DNA of 28,409 nt from a virus, in the IMG/VR virus record IMGVR_UViG_3300031951_014982, positions 1 to 28,409 of that record; one strand, 5' to 3'. Positions 13,295-20,773 of this stretch are shown piece by piece. The notes beneath the pieces are model-generated. The model had not been told where the DNA came from. It saw nothing but the letters and a program-made list of their open reading frames with translations, and searched no databases. The position numbers were made by a program, and so were the translations under genes. Every line of letters begins with the position of its first letter. Positions within the stretch are counted from its first letter, which is position 1.

Positions 13295-15670
13295 ATGGGC
13301 GACCAAGAGATCCCGTATACGGACCCCGACGATCCGGGCTTCGACCCTGAGGCCCTGCCGGCCGGTCCGCGTCCGACCAGCGAGGCGACGCAGCCCGGCC
13401 TGTTCGGCACCGCGCCGGAGGAGGAAGACGACGAGCAGCCGACGCCGCCGGCGGACATCGTCCCGGGCAGCCTGGCCGCGCTGGCCTACGACATCGACGG
13501 CCAGTCCATCTACGCGCTGACGGAGATGTTCTACGGCCCGACGGGTCCGATCGCTCAGGCCGGCTGGGAGGTCCGGGACAGCCAGCGGGTCATGAGCCTG
13601 GAGGTCGCCCGCCGCGCCGACGCCGGCCTCGAGGCGTTCCGTACCGGCGACCAGCCCAGCCAGCGTGAGTGGTCCATCGTCGAGGCGCCGTGCGGCGTCG
13701 GCAAGGGGCTGGCGTACCTGGTCCCCGGGCTGCTGGCGTCGGTGCGGGCCGAGGCCCTGCGTCCGCTCCAGCCGACGCTCCCGAACGGTCGGAAGCCGCC
13801 GGCCCCGAAGCTCATCGTGTCGACGGCGGGGATCGCGCTCCAAGCGCAGCTGATCCGCAAGGACATCCCGAACCTGGGCGCGATGCTCGGGTTCGTCGTC
13901 CGGTCGGCGATGATGAAGTCGGTCAGCAACTACCTGTGCAAGAAGAACATGATGGCGCTGGGCGGCGAGGTCGCAAACCGTGACGTCGCGTCGTTGGTCC
14001 ACTGGTCGATGGACGAGAACTGCACCGGCGACAAGGAAGATCTGACCTTCGAGGTTTCTCCGGCCGCCTGGGCGCAGGTGTCGACCACCTCGGACTCGTG
14101 CGCCGGCCCGAAGTGCTCGCTGTTCAAGCAGTGTCACTGGGCGCTGGCGAAGCGCGGGGCGGACATCGCGCACGTCGTGGTGGCGAACCACCACTACCTC
14201 GCGCTCGCGTCGATGGGGCCGGCCCACACGCTGGCGGTGGACGAGGCCCACAAGTTCGAGGAGGCGTTGCGGAAGGCGGCCGAGCTTCGGATCGGCCCTG
14301 GCGTCGCGCGGTTCTGGATGAAGTCGACCCACCTCGATCAGCTGCTCGACGAGCCCGGCGTGGGGCAGTCCATCGCCGACGCGGTGATCCGGCTGCTGAC
14401 GACCAGCGCGCGGGCCGCCCGGATGGACGAGCGGACGCGCGACGCCAAGGTGATCCCCGACATCTCCGACGCGATGCAGGCCGACGTCCGCCGCTTCCAC
14501 ATCCTGAACGCGCGGATCAACGTGGCCGCCCGTGGCGCCGGCCTGCTCGCGAAGATGAACGGTCGGTTCTACGCGCCCAAGAGCGGCGGGCAGGAGATGG
14601 ACCGGATCGCGAGGGGCGTGAACGCGTACCTGAACCTGTCGGAGAAGTTCGCGGCCCTCGCCAACCACGTCGGGGATGAGAGCTTCGGGGAGATCTGGGC
14701 TTGGTTCTGCGAGCCGGCCCCATTCGACCCGAAGCGCCGGGACTACGAGCTGCCCGACGTCGTGGGCGCGCCGGCCGACGTGGCGGCGAAGTGCCTGGCC
14801 CTCGGCGACAACTACCCGCAGGCGGTGATCACCTCCGCGACCCTGCCGGACTTCGACGGGCTGAGGCCGATGCTCGGCTTCACGACCTCGGCGCCGCCGA
14901 AGGCCGAACTCCGGTTGCCGTCGCCCTACCCGCTGCACGAACTCGGCGCGCTGGCCGTCCCGCTGATGCCGGATCCGAAGGACCCCGAGTGGCCGTCGGC
15001 CGCCGTCGAGCGCGTCGTGGACCTGGTCGCGGCCTCCGGTGGCGGGGCGCTGGTGCTGGCGACCAGCAACGTGCAGAAGAAGGCCTACGCCCGTGCGCTC
15101 CGCGAGCGTCTCCCGAACCTGACCGTCCGAGAGCAGGGCGACGCCGGCCGGACCGAGCTGCTTCGGTGGTTTGCGTCCGACGTGGACGGCGTGCTGGTCG
15201 GGAGCCGGTCGTTCTTCGAGGGCGTTGACGTCCAGGGGCAGGCGTGCCGGCTGGTCATCATCGACAAGATCCCGTTCGGTGGAGTCGGCGATCCCGTCGA
15301 GGAAGCCGTCGGCGCGTGGATCGTGGAGCAGATGGGCGGCAAGGACAGCGCCTACATGCTCAGGACGGTCCCTCAGGCCGCGATGGCGCTGGCGCAGGGT
15401 GCCGGCCGGCTGATCCGATGCGCGACCGACCGGGGCGTGGTGGCGCTCCTCGACACGCGGATCCTCAACAACGGCGGCGCCTGGGGCAAGCTCCGGGCCG
15501 CCCTCCCGCCGTTCCCGGTGGTGCGCACCGCCGCCGCCGTCCGCCGGGCGCTGGCGGGCTCGCTGCTGCCGGAGGACGTGACCACGCTGGACCAGTCCAC
15601 GCCGGCCGGCCGGTTGGCGACACCCACGACCGGGATGGCGATCCGTCGCCGGCCGGTCAAGCCCTCCTGA
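13295..15670 (+). CDS. DinG/XPD-like iron-sulfur helicase
   Basis: This 791-residue protein has the layout of a DinG-type 5'-3' helicase. The Walker A region is E-A-P-C-G-V-G-K-G (130-138). Iron-sulfur cysteines lie at 215, 269, 274 and 280. The DEAH box is at 316-319. The C-terminal lobe has S-R-S-F-F-E-G-V-D and Q-G-A-G-R-L-I-R. Such enzymes unwind D-loops, R-loops and G-quadruplex DNA. The Walker A loop ends GKG where GKS/T is expected, so magnesium binding may be altered. The disordered N-terminus holds Q-P-G-L-F (33-37), which fits the Q-x-x-L-F pattern of sliding-clamp-binding peptides. The C-terminus is G-M-A-I-R-R-R-P-V-K-P-S, a shared basic peptide. Confidence 0.88.
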   Translation: MGDQEIPYTDPDDPGFDPEALPAGPRPTSEATQPGLFGTAPEEEDDEQPTPPADIVPGSLAALAYDIDGQSIYALTEMFYGPTGPIAQAGWEVRDSQRVMSLEVARRADAGLEAFRTGDQPSQREWSIVEAPCGVGKGLAYLVPGLLASVRAEALRPLQPTLPNGRKPPAPKLIVSTAGIALQAQLIRKDIPNLGAMLGFVVRSAMMKSVSNYLCKKNMMALGGEVANRDVASLVHWSMDENCTGDKEDLTFEVSPAAWAQVSTTSDSCAGPKCSLFKQCHWALAKRGADIAHVVVANHHYLALASMGPAHTLAVDEAHKFEEALRKAAELRIGPGVARFWMKSTHLDQLLDEPGVGQSIADAVIRLLTTSARAARMDERTRDAKVIPDISDAMQADVRRFHILNARINVAARGAGLLAKMNGRFYAPKSGGQEMDRIARGVNAYLNLSEKFAALANHVGDESFGEIWAWFCEPAPFDPKRRDYELPDVVGAPADVAAKCLALGDNYPQAVITSATLPDFDGLRPMLGFTTSAPPKAELRLPSPYPLHELGALAVPLMPDPKDPEWPSAAVERVVDLVAASGGGALVLATSNVQKKAYARALRERLPNLTVREQGDAGRTELLRWFASDVDGVLVGSRSFFEGVDVQGQACRLVIIDKIPFGGVGDPVEEAVGAWIVEQMGGKDSAYMLRTVPQAAMALAQGAGRLIRCATDRGVVALLDTRILNNGGAWGKLRAALPPFPVVRTAAAVRRALAGSLLPEDVTTLDQSTPAGRLATPTTGMAIRRRPVKPS

Positions 15671-15682
15671 GGAGTGACGACG

Positions 15683-15982
15683 ATGGAACGCTGTACGACG
15701 ATGGTGCTCGACGCGCGGGACATGGAACGCGCGGTGGACGATCCGAAGCTCAACCGGCTGATCCGCGACGGGTGGACGGTGATCTCTTCGGTGACCGTCG
15801 ACATCGGGACCGAAGACCGGCCCCGGCCGAGCCTGCTGCTGGTGTTGGCCCCGCCGGTGCCCCGCGGCCTGGGCTCGCTGGAGACGGGATGGGGCCGTGT
15901 GCTGGCCGCGGGGATCTGGCTGGGCGGTGTCGGCGTGTTCACGCACGCGCTCGTGGCTCTCGTCGGGCTGCTGGCGCGCTGA
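15683..15982 (+). CDS. Small tail-anchored membrane protein, 99 residues
   Basis: ATG 15683 is preceded by TGAGGAG 8 nt away; a GTG at 15674 overlaps that site and is less likely. Residues 1-70 are soluble and charged. One hydrophobic helix spans about residues 73-98 (V-L-A-A-G-I-W-L-G-G ... L-L-A), with a single Arg after it, so the protein is probably anchored by its C-terminus with the N-terminal part in the cytoplasm. Its function is unknown. It follows the replication genes with only a 12-nt gap and may be part of the same transcript. Its stop is immediately followed by a near-palindrome copy. Confidence 0.7.
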   Translation: MERCTTMVLDARDMERAVDDPKLNRLIRDGWTVISSVTVDIGTEDRPRPSLLLVLAPPVPRGLGSLETGWGRVLAAGIWLGGVGVFTHALVALVGLLAR

Positions 15983-15987
15983 GGTCC

Positions 15988-16034
15988 CTCCGGCGAGGTG
16001 CCCGTGTTCGCGCGGCTACACCTCGCCGAGGAGG
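15988..16034 (+). promoter_or_regulatory. Composite start region: near-palindrome, GGCTACA, Shine-Dalgarno hairpin
   Basis: CTCCGGCGAGGT (15988-15999) lies 14 nt before GGCTACA (16014-16020). That is followed by ACCTCGCCGAGGAGG (16020-16034), in which CTC can pair with GAG. The ATG is at 16041. This is the clearest composite of both dispersed elements. Confidence 0.6.
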
Positions 16035-16040
16035 GTGCTC

Positions 16041-16610
16041 ATGGAACGAGCCTCTGTGCTGGTGCGGTTCGAGGTGGACGTGGACGACGACGGAAAGATC
16101 GTCTCAGGCCGAGCGCGGGTGACCGGCCCCGGCCATTCGCTTCGTGACGACGCGTGGATCTCGGTGGGTCGCGACCACATCCGGCAACAGGCGATCCACG
16201 AACTTGCCGAAGACGTGTTCTCCGACCTCGGCGCCGACCTGTGGACCGGCCTCGCCGCCTCCTACTCGCTCGCCGAGTACGCCGACGCCGCGAGCCGGAC
16301 GGCCGTCTACCCGAAGGTCGCGCTCCAGGGCGGCCAGCCGACGGGGCTGATCTACTCCGCGATGGGGCTGGCCGGTGAGGCCGGCGAGGTCGCCGAGCAG
16401 GTCAAGAAGTTCATGCGGGACGACGGCGGCACGCTGCGAGAGGAGCGCCGTCAGAAGCTGATCCACGAACTCGGTGACGTCCTCTGGTACGTCGCGGCCG
16501 TCGCCTACGACCTCGGTGTCAGCCTGGACGAGGTGGCCGAGGCGAACATCGCGAAGCTGGCGAGCCGTCAGGAGCGCGGGGTGCTCGGCGGGTCGGGAGA
16601 CGACCGGTGA
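16041..16610 (+). CDS. MazG-like nucleoside triphosphate pyrophosphohydrolase
   Basis: Residues about 105-175 carry the MazG-type helical metal-binding pattern: E-x-x-E at 113-116 in G-E-A-G-E-V-A-E, and E-x-x-D at 143-146 in H-E-L-G-D-V-L-W. The whole protein is 189 residues; the first 85 form an extra N-terminal domain that I do not recognise. MazG-like enzymes split NTPs or dNTPs to the monophosphate plus pyrophosphate, and in phages they are thought to adjust nucleotide pools or (p)ppGpp during infection. The ATG is chosen for the GGAGGG site and gene-start module. It is coupled to the ASCH-like gene. Confidence 0.85.
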   Translation: MERASVLVRFEVDVDDDGKIVSGRARVTGPGHSLRDDAWISVGRDHIRQQAIHELAEDVFSDLGADLWTGLAASYSLAEYADAASRTAVYPKVALQGGQPTGLIYSAMGLAGEAGEVAEQVKKFMRDDGGTLREERRQKLIHELGDVLWYVAAVAYDLGVSLDEVAEANIAKLASRQERGVLGGSGDDR

Positions 16611-17077
16611 AGCCGACACACGCGCTCAGCATCATGCAGCCGTGGGCGGGTGCCATCGTCCACGGCCCGAAGCGGATCGAGAACCGGACGTGGCGGCCCT
16701 TCCAGTTGAAGGACGGCCCGTTCGCGATCTGGATCCACGCCAGCGCGAAGCCGGACCGCGCCTCTCTCGACCGTCCGACGCCCGCCCTCCATAGCTGGGG
16801 AGTGTGGAGCGATGCCGTCCGCTTCTCCTCGCCGGCATGGGGCCTGACCTGCGGGGCGATCATCGGCGCAGCGGTCGTCTACAGCGTCCGCGACCGCGTG
16901 GACGACCTGCCCGAAGGTCAGGAGGAATGGTGGGCCGGCCCGCTTGCCTGGGTGCTCTGCGACAGAGTGGCGCTCCGAGAGCCCGTCCGCGCGTCCGGCC
17001 GGCTGTCCCTGTGGCGGCCGACGCCGGAGGTCCAGGCGGCGTGCATCGAGCGCCTGCCGGACGGGTGGGGCCGGTAG
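16607..17077 (+). CDS. ASCH-domain-like protein
   Basis: The GTG start overlaps the preceding TGA (GTGA). Residues 6-32 read A-L-S-I-M-Q-P-W-A ... K-R-I-E-N-R-T-W, the start pattern of ASCH/PUA-like domains seen in many phage and bacterial proteins. The rest of the 156 residues alternates strands and short helices with several conserved-looking Trp, ending in G-W-G-R. ASCH domains bind RNA or modified nucleotides, and some members are amidohydrolases acting on N4-acetylcytidine. Which activity this one has cannot be told. Coupling to the MazG-like gene hints at nucleotide metabolism. Confidence 0.75.
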   Translation: MKPTHALSIMQPWAGAIVHGPKRIENRTWRPFQLKDGPFAIWIHASAKPDRASLDRPTPALHSWGVWSDAVRFSSPAWGLTCGAIIGAAVVYSVRDRVDDLPEGQEEWWAGPLAWVLCDRVALREPVRASGRLSLWRPTPEVQAACIERLPDGWGR

Positions 17078-17111
17078 TTGGTCGGGTCCGTTGAGCGTTG
17101 AGGAGGTGGCC

Positions 17112-17441
17112 GTGAAGCGGGTCTGCATCGACTACTGGCTGTGGGAGCGGATCAGCGTTCGCACGTTGAGCCTCCCGACCGGCCTCTACGTCGGATCGCT
17201 CTGGTCGAACGGCGACACGAAGGCGCCGAGGCTTTCGATCATCCTCCCGGGCGACAAGGAGGGCACGGTCAATATCGTGAGCGCGCCGGTGACGTGGAGC
17301 GACGCCCACCGCTGGCTGTTCCCGCGCGGGTGGCGAGAGGCGATCCGCGCCTACGACGAGCGGTGGAAGTTCCCGAAGCCCGGCAACGTCCATCGGCTGA
17401 TCCTCACCGGCAAGCCGGCGTTCCGTCGCGGGGTGCGGTGA
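17112..17441 (+). CDS. Hypothetical protein, 109 residues
   Basis: GTG 17112 is chosen because AGGAGGT lies 5 nt upstream; longer in-frame extensions run into the previous gene. The protein has alternating strands and aromatic residues (C-I-D-Y-W-L-W-E near the N-terminus, W-L-F-P-R-G-W in the middle) and a basic tail F-R-R-G-V-R. There is no Cys pair, membrane segment or known motif. Its last base is shared with the next gene (TGATG), which implies coupling. The function is unknown. Confidence 0.7.
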   Translation: MKRVCIDYWLWERISVRTLSLPTGLYVGSLWSNGDTKAPRLSIILPGDKEGTVNIVSAPVTWSDAHRWLFPRGWREAIRAYDERWKFPKPGNVHRLILTGKPAFRRGVR

Positions 17442-17932
17442 TGGCCGACGAGGGCGGGAACCCGTTCGCCGGCCTGGGTCGGGAGGCGCGAGCGCGGATG
17501 ATCTTCCAGCTGCTCGACGCCGAACTGGACAGCGCCCGCCGCGCGGCGATGCGAGCCAAGGTCAACGGGATCGGGTTCCCGAGTTACGTCGCGGCCGGCA
17601 AGCACATCGTCCGCGCCCACAAGGCGGTGGCCGAGGCGGTGACCGGCTCGATCGCGCTCGAAGCGAACCCGGCCGCCACCTTCCAGGAACACCTCGCCGG
17701 GGAGAGGGCGCTGCACGAGGCTGTCGGCCAGCTCCAGGCCGCTCGTGCGTTCGAGCAGAAGGTGGACGGGATGACGTTCGGCGGTCCCTCACCGGCCACG
17801 ACGACCACGACGACGCCGACACGCCGGCCAGAGCCCGACGCGCGACCCCGACCGACCAGCGGGACGGCTGTGCGTCGGCGGCCGGCTGGAGACGCCAAGC
17901 CGGCCGCTCCCGGGCTGTTCGACAAGCCCTGA
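17441..17932 (+). CDS. Helical protein with RRRP and PGLF tail peptides, 163 residues
   Basis: The ATG overlaps the previous stop (TGATG). Residues about 12-110 are helical and amphipathic. Residues 115-139 form a Thr/Pro-rich disordered linker with a run of Thr. The tail carries both shared peptides: T-S-G-T-A-V-R-R-R-P (139-148) and P-G-L-F (157-160), almost at the C-terminus. Because the same peptides occur in the DinG-like helicase and other replication proteins, this protein probably joins the same assembly, perhaps as an adaptor or ssDNA-related factor. A reverse copy of the near-palindrome (17691-17707) lies inside the gene. The family is not recognised. Confidence 0.75.
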   Translation: MADEGGNPFAGLGREARARMIFQLLDAELDSARRAAMRAKVNGIGFPSYVAAGKHIVRAHKAVAEAVTGSIALEANPAATFQEHLAGERALHEAVGQLQAARAFEQKVDGMTFGGPSPATTTTTTPTRRPEPDARPRPTSGTAVRRRPAGDAKPAAPGLFDKP

Positions 17933-17942
17933 CCGGGCCGGC

Positions 17943-17949
17943 GGCTACA
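17943..17949 (+). promoter_or_regulatory. Gene-start element GGCTACA
   Basis: A perfect copy 18 nt before the TTG start at 17968, with GGAGG between them. Confidence 0.55.
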
Positions 17950-17967
17950 CGGCTGCCGGAGGTTCCC

Positions 17968-18171
17968 TTGCGTCTGCTGCTTGAACTCCTGCCGGACATC
18001 AACCGGGCGGTGGCGTCCCTGTGCGTCAACGTCGGTGTGGTCGTCCTCGTGCACGCCGTGGCCGTCCTGTTCCCGCTGTCCCCGGGCGAGCGGTGGGCGG
18101 CGGTAGCCGTCTTCCTCTCCGGCGTGGTGGTCGCCGTTCACCCGGCCTGGACGCGTCGAGGTGGAGCGTGA
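17968..18171 (+). CDS. Small protein with two membrane helices (holin-like?), 67 residues
   Basis: The TTG start is supported by GGAGG and the GGCTACA element. Two hydrophobic segments (about residues 16-36 and 42-60) are separated by a short polar turn, with a basic tail T-R-R-G-G-A. This size and topology suit a class II holin or another small phage membrane protein. No endolysin is recognised nearby, so lysis is only one option. It heads four tiny overlapping genes. Confidence 0.65.
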   Translation: MRLLLELLPDINRAVASLCVNVGVVVLVHAVAVLFPLSPGERWAAVAVFLSGVVVAVHPAWTRRGGA

Positions 18172-18488
18172 GGCACCTGCTCGCCGCGCTCGCGGTCGGC
18201 TCTCTGGCCGCGTCGATCCCTGAGAGCGTCGCACCCGTCCCGGTGAAGCCGTCGGCCGGCGTGAAGCTCCAGACGTCGACGCCGACACAAAGCCGGCTGG
18301 AGGGCAACGGCGGCCGACGCTCTCTCCCGGGCAGGAAGTATCGGCGGTTCGGGTCGCCACCTCCACCGCCGAACCGTCCCGACCCGTGCCCGGACGATGC
18401 CGAGGGCCGGGAACTGTGGGAGCGACGGCAAGCGAAGAAGAAGCGGCAGGCCGACGCGCTGCTTCGGTCGCAGGGCGTGAAGCCGTGA
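18168..18488 (+). CDS. Secreted or periplasmic small protein, 106 residues
   Basis: The GTG start overlaps the previous TGA (GTGA). Residues 1-23 form a signal peptide (basic M-R-H, then a hydrophobic Leu/Ala core, then a small-residue end). The mature part is Pro/Arg-rich and hydrophilic, with a run of five Pro near residue 65. A highly charged helix near the C-terminus carries R-R-Q-A-K-K-K-R. A small exported protein between two membrane proteins could act in lysis (spanin-like) or superinfection exclusion. There is no lipobox. Confidence 0.6.
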   Translation: MRHLLAALAVGSLAASIPESVAPVPVKPSAGVKLQTSTPTQSRLEGNGGRRSLPGRKYRRFGSPPPPPNRPDPCPDDAEGRELWERRQAKKKRQADALLRSQGVKP

Positions 18489-18688
18489 AGCGTGACGCCG
18501 ACCTTCGCCGCGCCGCCCTCGAAGTGTCGGCCGCGTCGGTGACGCTGGGCTGTCGGCTCGCGGTGGCCGGCAACCTCCCGCTCGCCTACGCCGTCCTCGC
18601 CATCGGCACCGGGGCGCTGTCGCTGCCCGTGATGCAGCCGGCTACGACGCGTCTCCGTCGACGTGGAGGCTCCGGTGGCCGCTCCTGA
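18485..18688 (+). CDS. Small membrane protein, 67 residues
   Basis: The GTG start overlaps the preceding stop (GTGA). A hydrophobic stretch spans about residues 17-54 (long enough for one or two membrane helices), and a very basic tail follows with T-R-L-R-R-R. Together with the two genes upstream it makes a coupled trio of envelope-directed proteins. No family is recognised. Confidence 0.6.
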   Translation: MKRDADLRRAALEVSAASVTLGCRLAVAGNLPLAYAVLAIGTGALSLPVMQPATTRLRRRGGSGGRS

Positions 18689-18851
18689 CAACGGCCGGCT
18701 GGGCGAACTGATCGAGAAGTTTCGTCAGCGCGGCATGGACAACGGCCCGGACGCCGAAGACTGCTTCGACGTCGTCGACCTGCTGAGCGAACTCCGCGAG
18801 CGTCGCGGCCAACGCGAGCCGGCCGAGCCCGGGCTGTTCCCTCCGCGCTGA
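18675..18851 (+). CDS. Small protein ending in PGLF, 58 residues
   Basis: GTG 18675 is chosen because GGAGG lies 5 nt upstream; it overlaps the previous gene by 14 nt. The protein is charged and helical, with an acidic centre (D-A-E-D-C-F-D-V-V-D) and a Glu/Arg-rich helix. The C-terminus is E-P-G-L-F-P-P-R, so PGLF again sits at the end as in the 163-residue protein at 17441. That suggests binding to a shared partner. The function is otherwise unknown. Confidence 0.65.
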   Translation: MAAPDNGRLGELIEKFRQRGMDNGPDAEDCFDVVDLLSELRERRGQREPAEPGLFPPR

Positions 18852-18858
18852 GGCGCGC

Positions 18859-18865
18859 AGCTACA
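18859..18865 (+). promoter_or_regulatory. Gene-start element AGCTACA
   Basis: A near copy 45 nt before the ATG at 18911, farther than most. The spacer contains two direct GCCACGAC copies. Confidence 0.4.
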
Positions 18866-18910
18866 TCCGCCACGACGGCCGCCACGACAGCGCGGCCCGT
18901 GGAGGGTGTG

Positions 18911-20773
18911 ATGCGCATCGCTTTCTGGATGTGTCAGGGCGGAGGCTGCGAGGAAGTAGAGTCGGCGGTGGACGTGTGCGACGGCGGGCAGATCGCCGAC
19001 CCACTCTCCGTTGCCTTGGAGAAGGCATGGTCGACAGCTTCGACCCGTGAAGACGAACTGACCGGCATCTTTCAGGCGTTCGGCTCCCGCCACGCTGGGA
19101 GCCAGGGACGGTTCCAGGCGCTGGCCGCCGACCTCTGGTACCTGTTCGGCGACGAAGCGCGGTCGGAGAAGGTGCGGGTCGGCGACTTCGGGCCGCTGGC
19201 AACGGGTGTCGGTGACCTGGAGTCCAAGATCCGGCTCGCCGCTCAGGAAGGCCGGGCGTTGGCGAAGGTAATCACCACGTCCAACGAGCAGTCGGATGCC
19301 CTTGCGCACACCTTCGCGTCGGTGGCGAAGACGATGCAGGCCTTCGGTGACGCGCTGGCCGGAAGCGGCCTGGATGAAGTCGCGGAGGGGCCGCCGGACG
19401 GGCTGATCGAGGACTACGTCGGCGAAGCGACCGCTGCGATCGATCGCGGTCGCGCGTTCGGATTCTGGTACACGAACCACCGCGGGGTGAGGGCGTGGCG
19501 CTGGGTGCTCCCGCAAGGGTTCTGGACGGGCACGAACGAGTTCTATCCAGACGTCTCGCGAGGCCTGTTCTTCGACGCCTTCGACCTCGACCGCAACGCT
19601 TCGCGTACCTTCCTCGCTGACCGTATCGAAGGACCGTTCGTCACCGCCGAGCCCGACAGCCTCCCGGCCGGCCCCGACGTCGACGAGCAGGAGAAGATCC
19701 AGGCTCTACAACGCGATGGGCACTCGCATAGCTGTGCCGTTCGGCAGGTCGCGGTCGGTGAGTCGGCGGTCATCTGTGAGCAGTGCGTCGGCCGTCGGCC
19801 GGCCTACGAAGACACCCTAGACCGAGTCCTCTATGGGGTGCTCAGCAGCGAAGACCGCAAGAACATGGCCGATGCAATCTCATTCGGAGGACGGCCGGTC
19901 GTTGACCCTGGGCACATGGATCTCTCCGTTCAGGGAGAGCCTATGTCCAAGTTGCAAAAGGAGATCGTCACCCACATGGAAGAGGTGATGCGCGCCACCT
20001 ACGACGCGCCGTCCGAGTTGATGGGCGGACCGGTCAGCCCGACGGCCACGCTGCCCGGTGAGACCTCGGCCGCCATCGGGCCGACGCGCCGTCTGTCGGT
20101 CCTGGAGGACGGCACATGGTGTGCGTTCGTCGTGGCCGACGGGGCGCACATCCCGCACACTCGGACCGTCGGTGACACGCCGGTGAGCGCCATCCTCGGC
20201 AAGTTCGAGTCAGGCTCCGAGCCGGCCGACACAGAGGCGCCCGGGTTCGTGCCCGACGGCGGGCTGGTCGGTGACGGCTGGGAGGAGTCCACGCCGATCG
20301 AAGTCGGCCAGGTCTGGATCGCCAAGGACCCCGACGCGCTCGGTCAGCGGTGGTCGAAGGTCGTGGTGCGGCAAGGCCCGAACGAGGGCGGGCTGTACGG
20401 CGTCGTCCCGCACGACGAACCCGAGTACCTCCCGTCATTCGTGACGGCCGAGAGCCTGCGGGCGTCGATGCGTCGGCAGGTTCCGTTCATCGCTCCCGAG
20501 GCGCCTCCGGTGAACATCGTGGGGCCGGCTCCCGGGAGTCTCTGGACCGCAGAGGTGGTGGACGGGTGGAAGCCGGCGACGAGGCCTCCCGCACCCGAGC
20601 CGACCGGGCCGTATGCCGAGCACCTCGCCATCCTCGCCGGCACCACCTCCCCCGGCGAGGTCCAGGCTCTGGCCGTCCTCTCCGTCGACCCGTCCGCGGT
20701 GCCGGCCGTACCTGTCGCCTCCGACACCGACGCTGACACCGCCACCGACCCGACCGATCCCGGTGGCTGGTGA
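18911..20773 (+). CDS. Large mosaic protein of unknown function, 620 residues
   Basis: ATG 18911 is preferred (GGAGGG upstream) over GTG 18899. Residues about 1-165 are mixed, with a helix-rich part. Residues about 184-240 contain W-Y-T-N-H-R-G-V followed by F-D-A-F-D-L-D-R-N-A-S-R-T-F. This is a small domain seen in many phage proteins and loosely WYL-like; such domains usually bind nucleic acid or ligands. A later region carries C-x-x-C near V-I-C-E-Q-C-V. Beta-rich segments follow, and then a Pro/Asp/Thr-rich disordered tail ending D-P-G-G-W. It looks assembled from several phage domains. It is coupled to the next gene. Confidence 0.75.
   Translation: MRIAFWMCQGGGCEEVESAVDVCDGGQIADPLSVALEKAWSTASTREDELTGIFQAFGSRHAGSQGRFQALAADLWYLFGDEARSEKVRVGDFGPLATGVGDLESKIRLAAQEGRALAKVITTSNEQSDALAHTFASVAKTMQAFGDALAGSGLDEVAEGPPDGLIEDYVGEATAAIDRGRAFGFWYTNHRGVRAWRWVLPQGFWTGTNEFYPDVSRGLFFDAFDLDRNASRTFLADRIEGPFVTAEPDSLPAGPDVDEQEKIQALQRDGHSHSCAVRQVAVGESAVICEQCVGRRPAYEDTLDRVLYGVLSSEDRKNMADAISFGGRPVVDPGHMDLSVQGEPMSKLQKEIVTHMEEVMRATYDAPSELMGGPVSPTATLPGETSAAIGPTRRLSVLEDGTWCAFVVADGAHIPHTRTVGDTPVSAILGKFESGSEPADTEAPGFVPDGGLVGDGWEESTPIEVGQVWIAKDPDALGQRWSKVVVRQGPNEGGLYGVVPHDEPEYLPSFVTAESLRASMRRQVPFIAPEAPPVNIVGPAPGSLWTAEVVDGWKPATRPPAPEPTGPYAEHLAILAGTTSPGEVQALAVLSVDPSAVPAVPVASDTDADTATDPTDPGGW

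Noticed and set aside
12185-15946. A 1253-codon open frame on the minus strand.
   Set aside because: It lies antisense to the end of the primase-helicase, the 309-residue gene and the DinG-like gene, which have clear motifs on the plus strand. High G+C with few stop codons gives long false antisense frames; its composition is Arg/Gly/Ala-rich and it lacks motifs.
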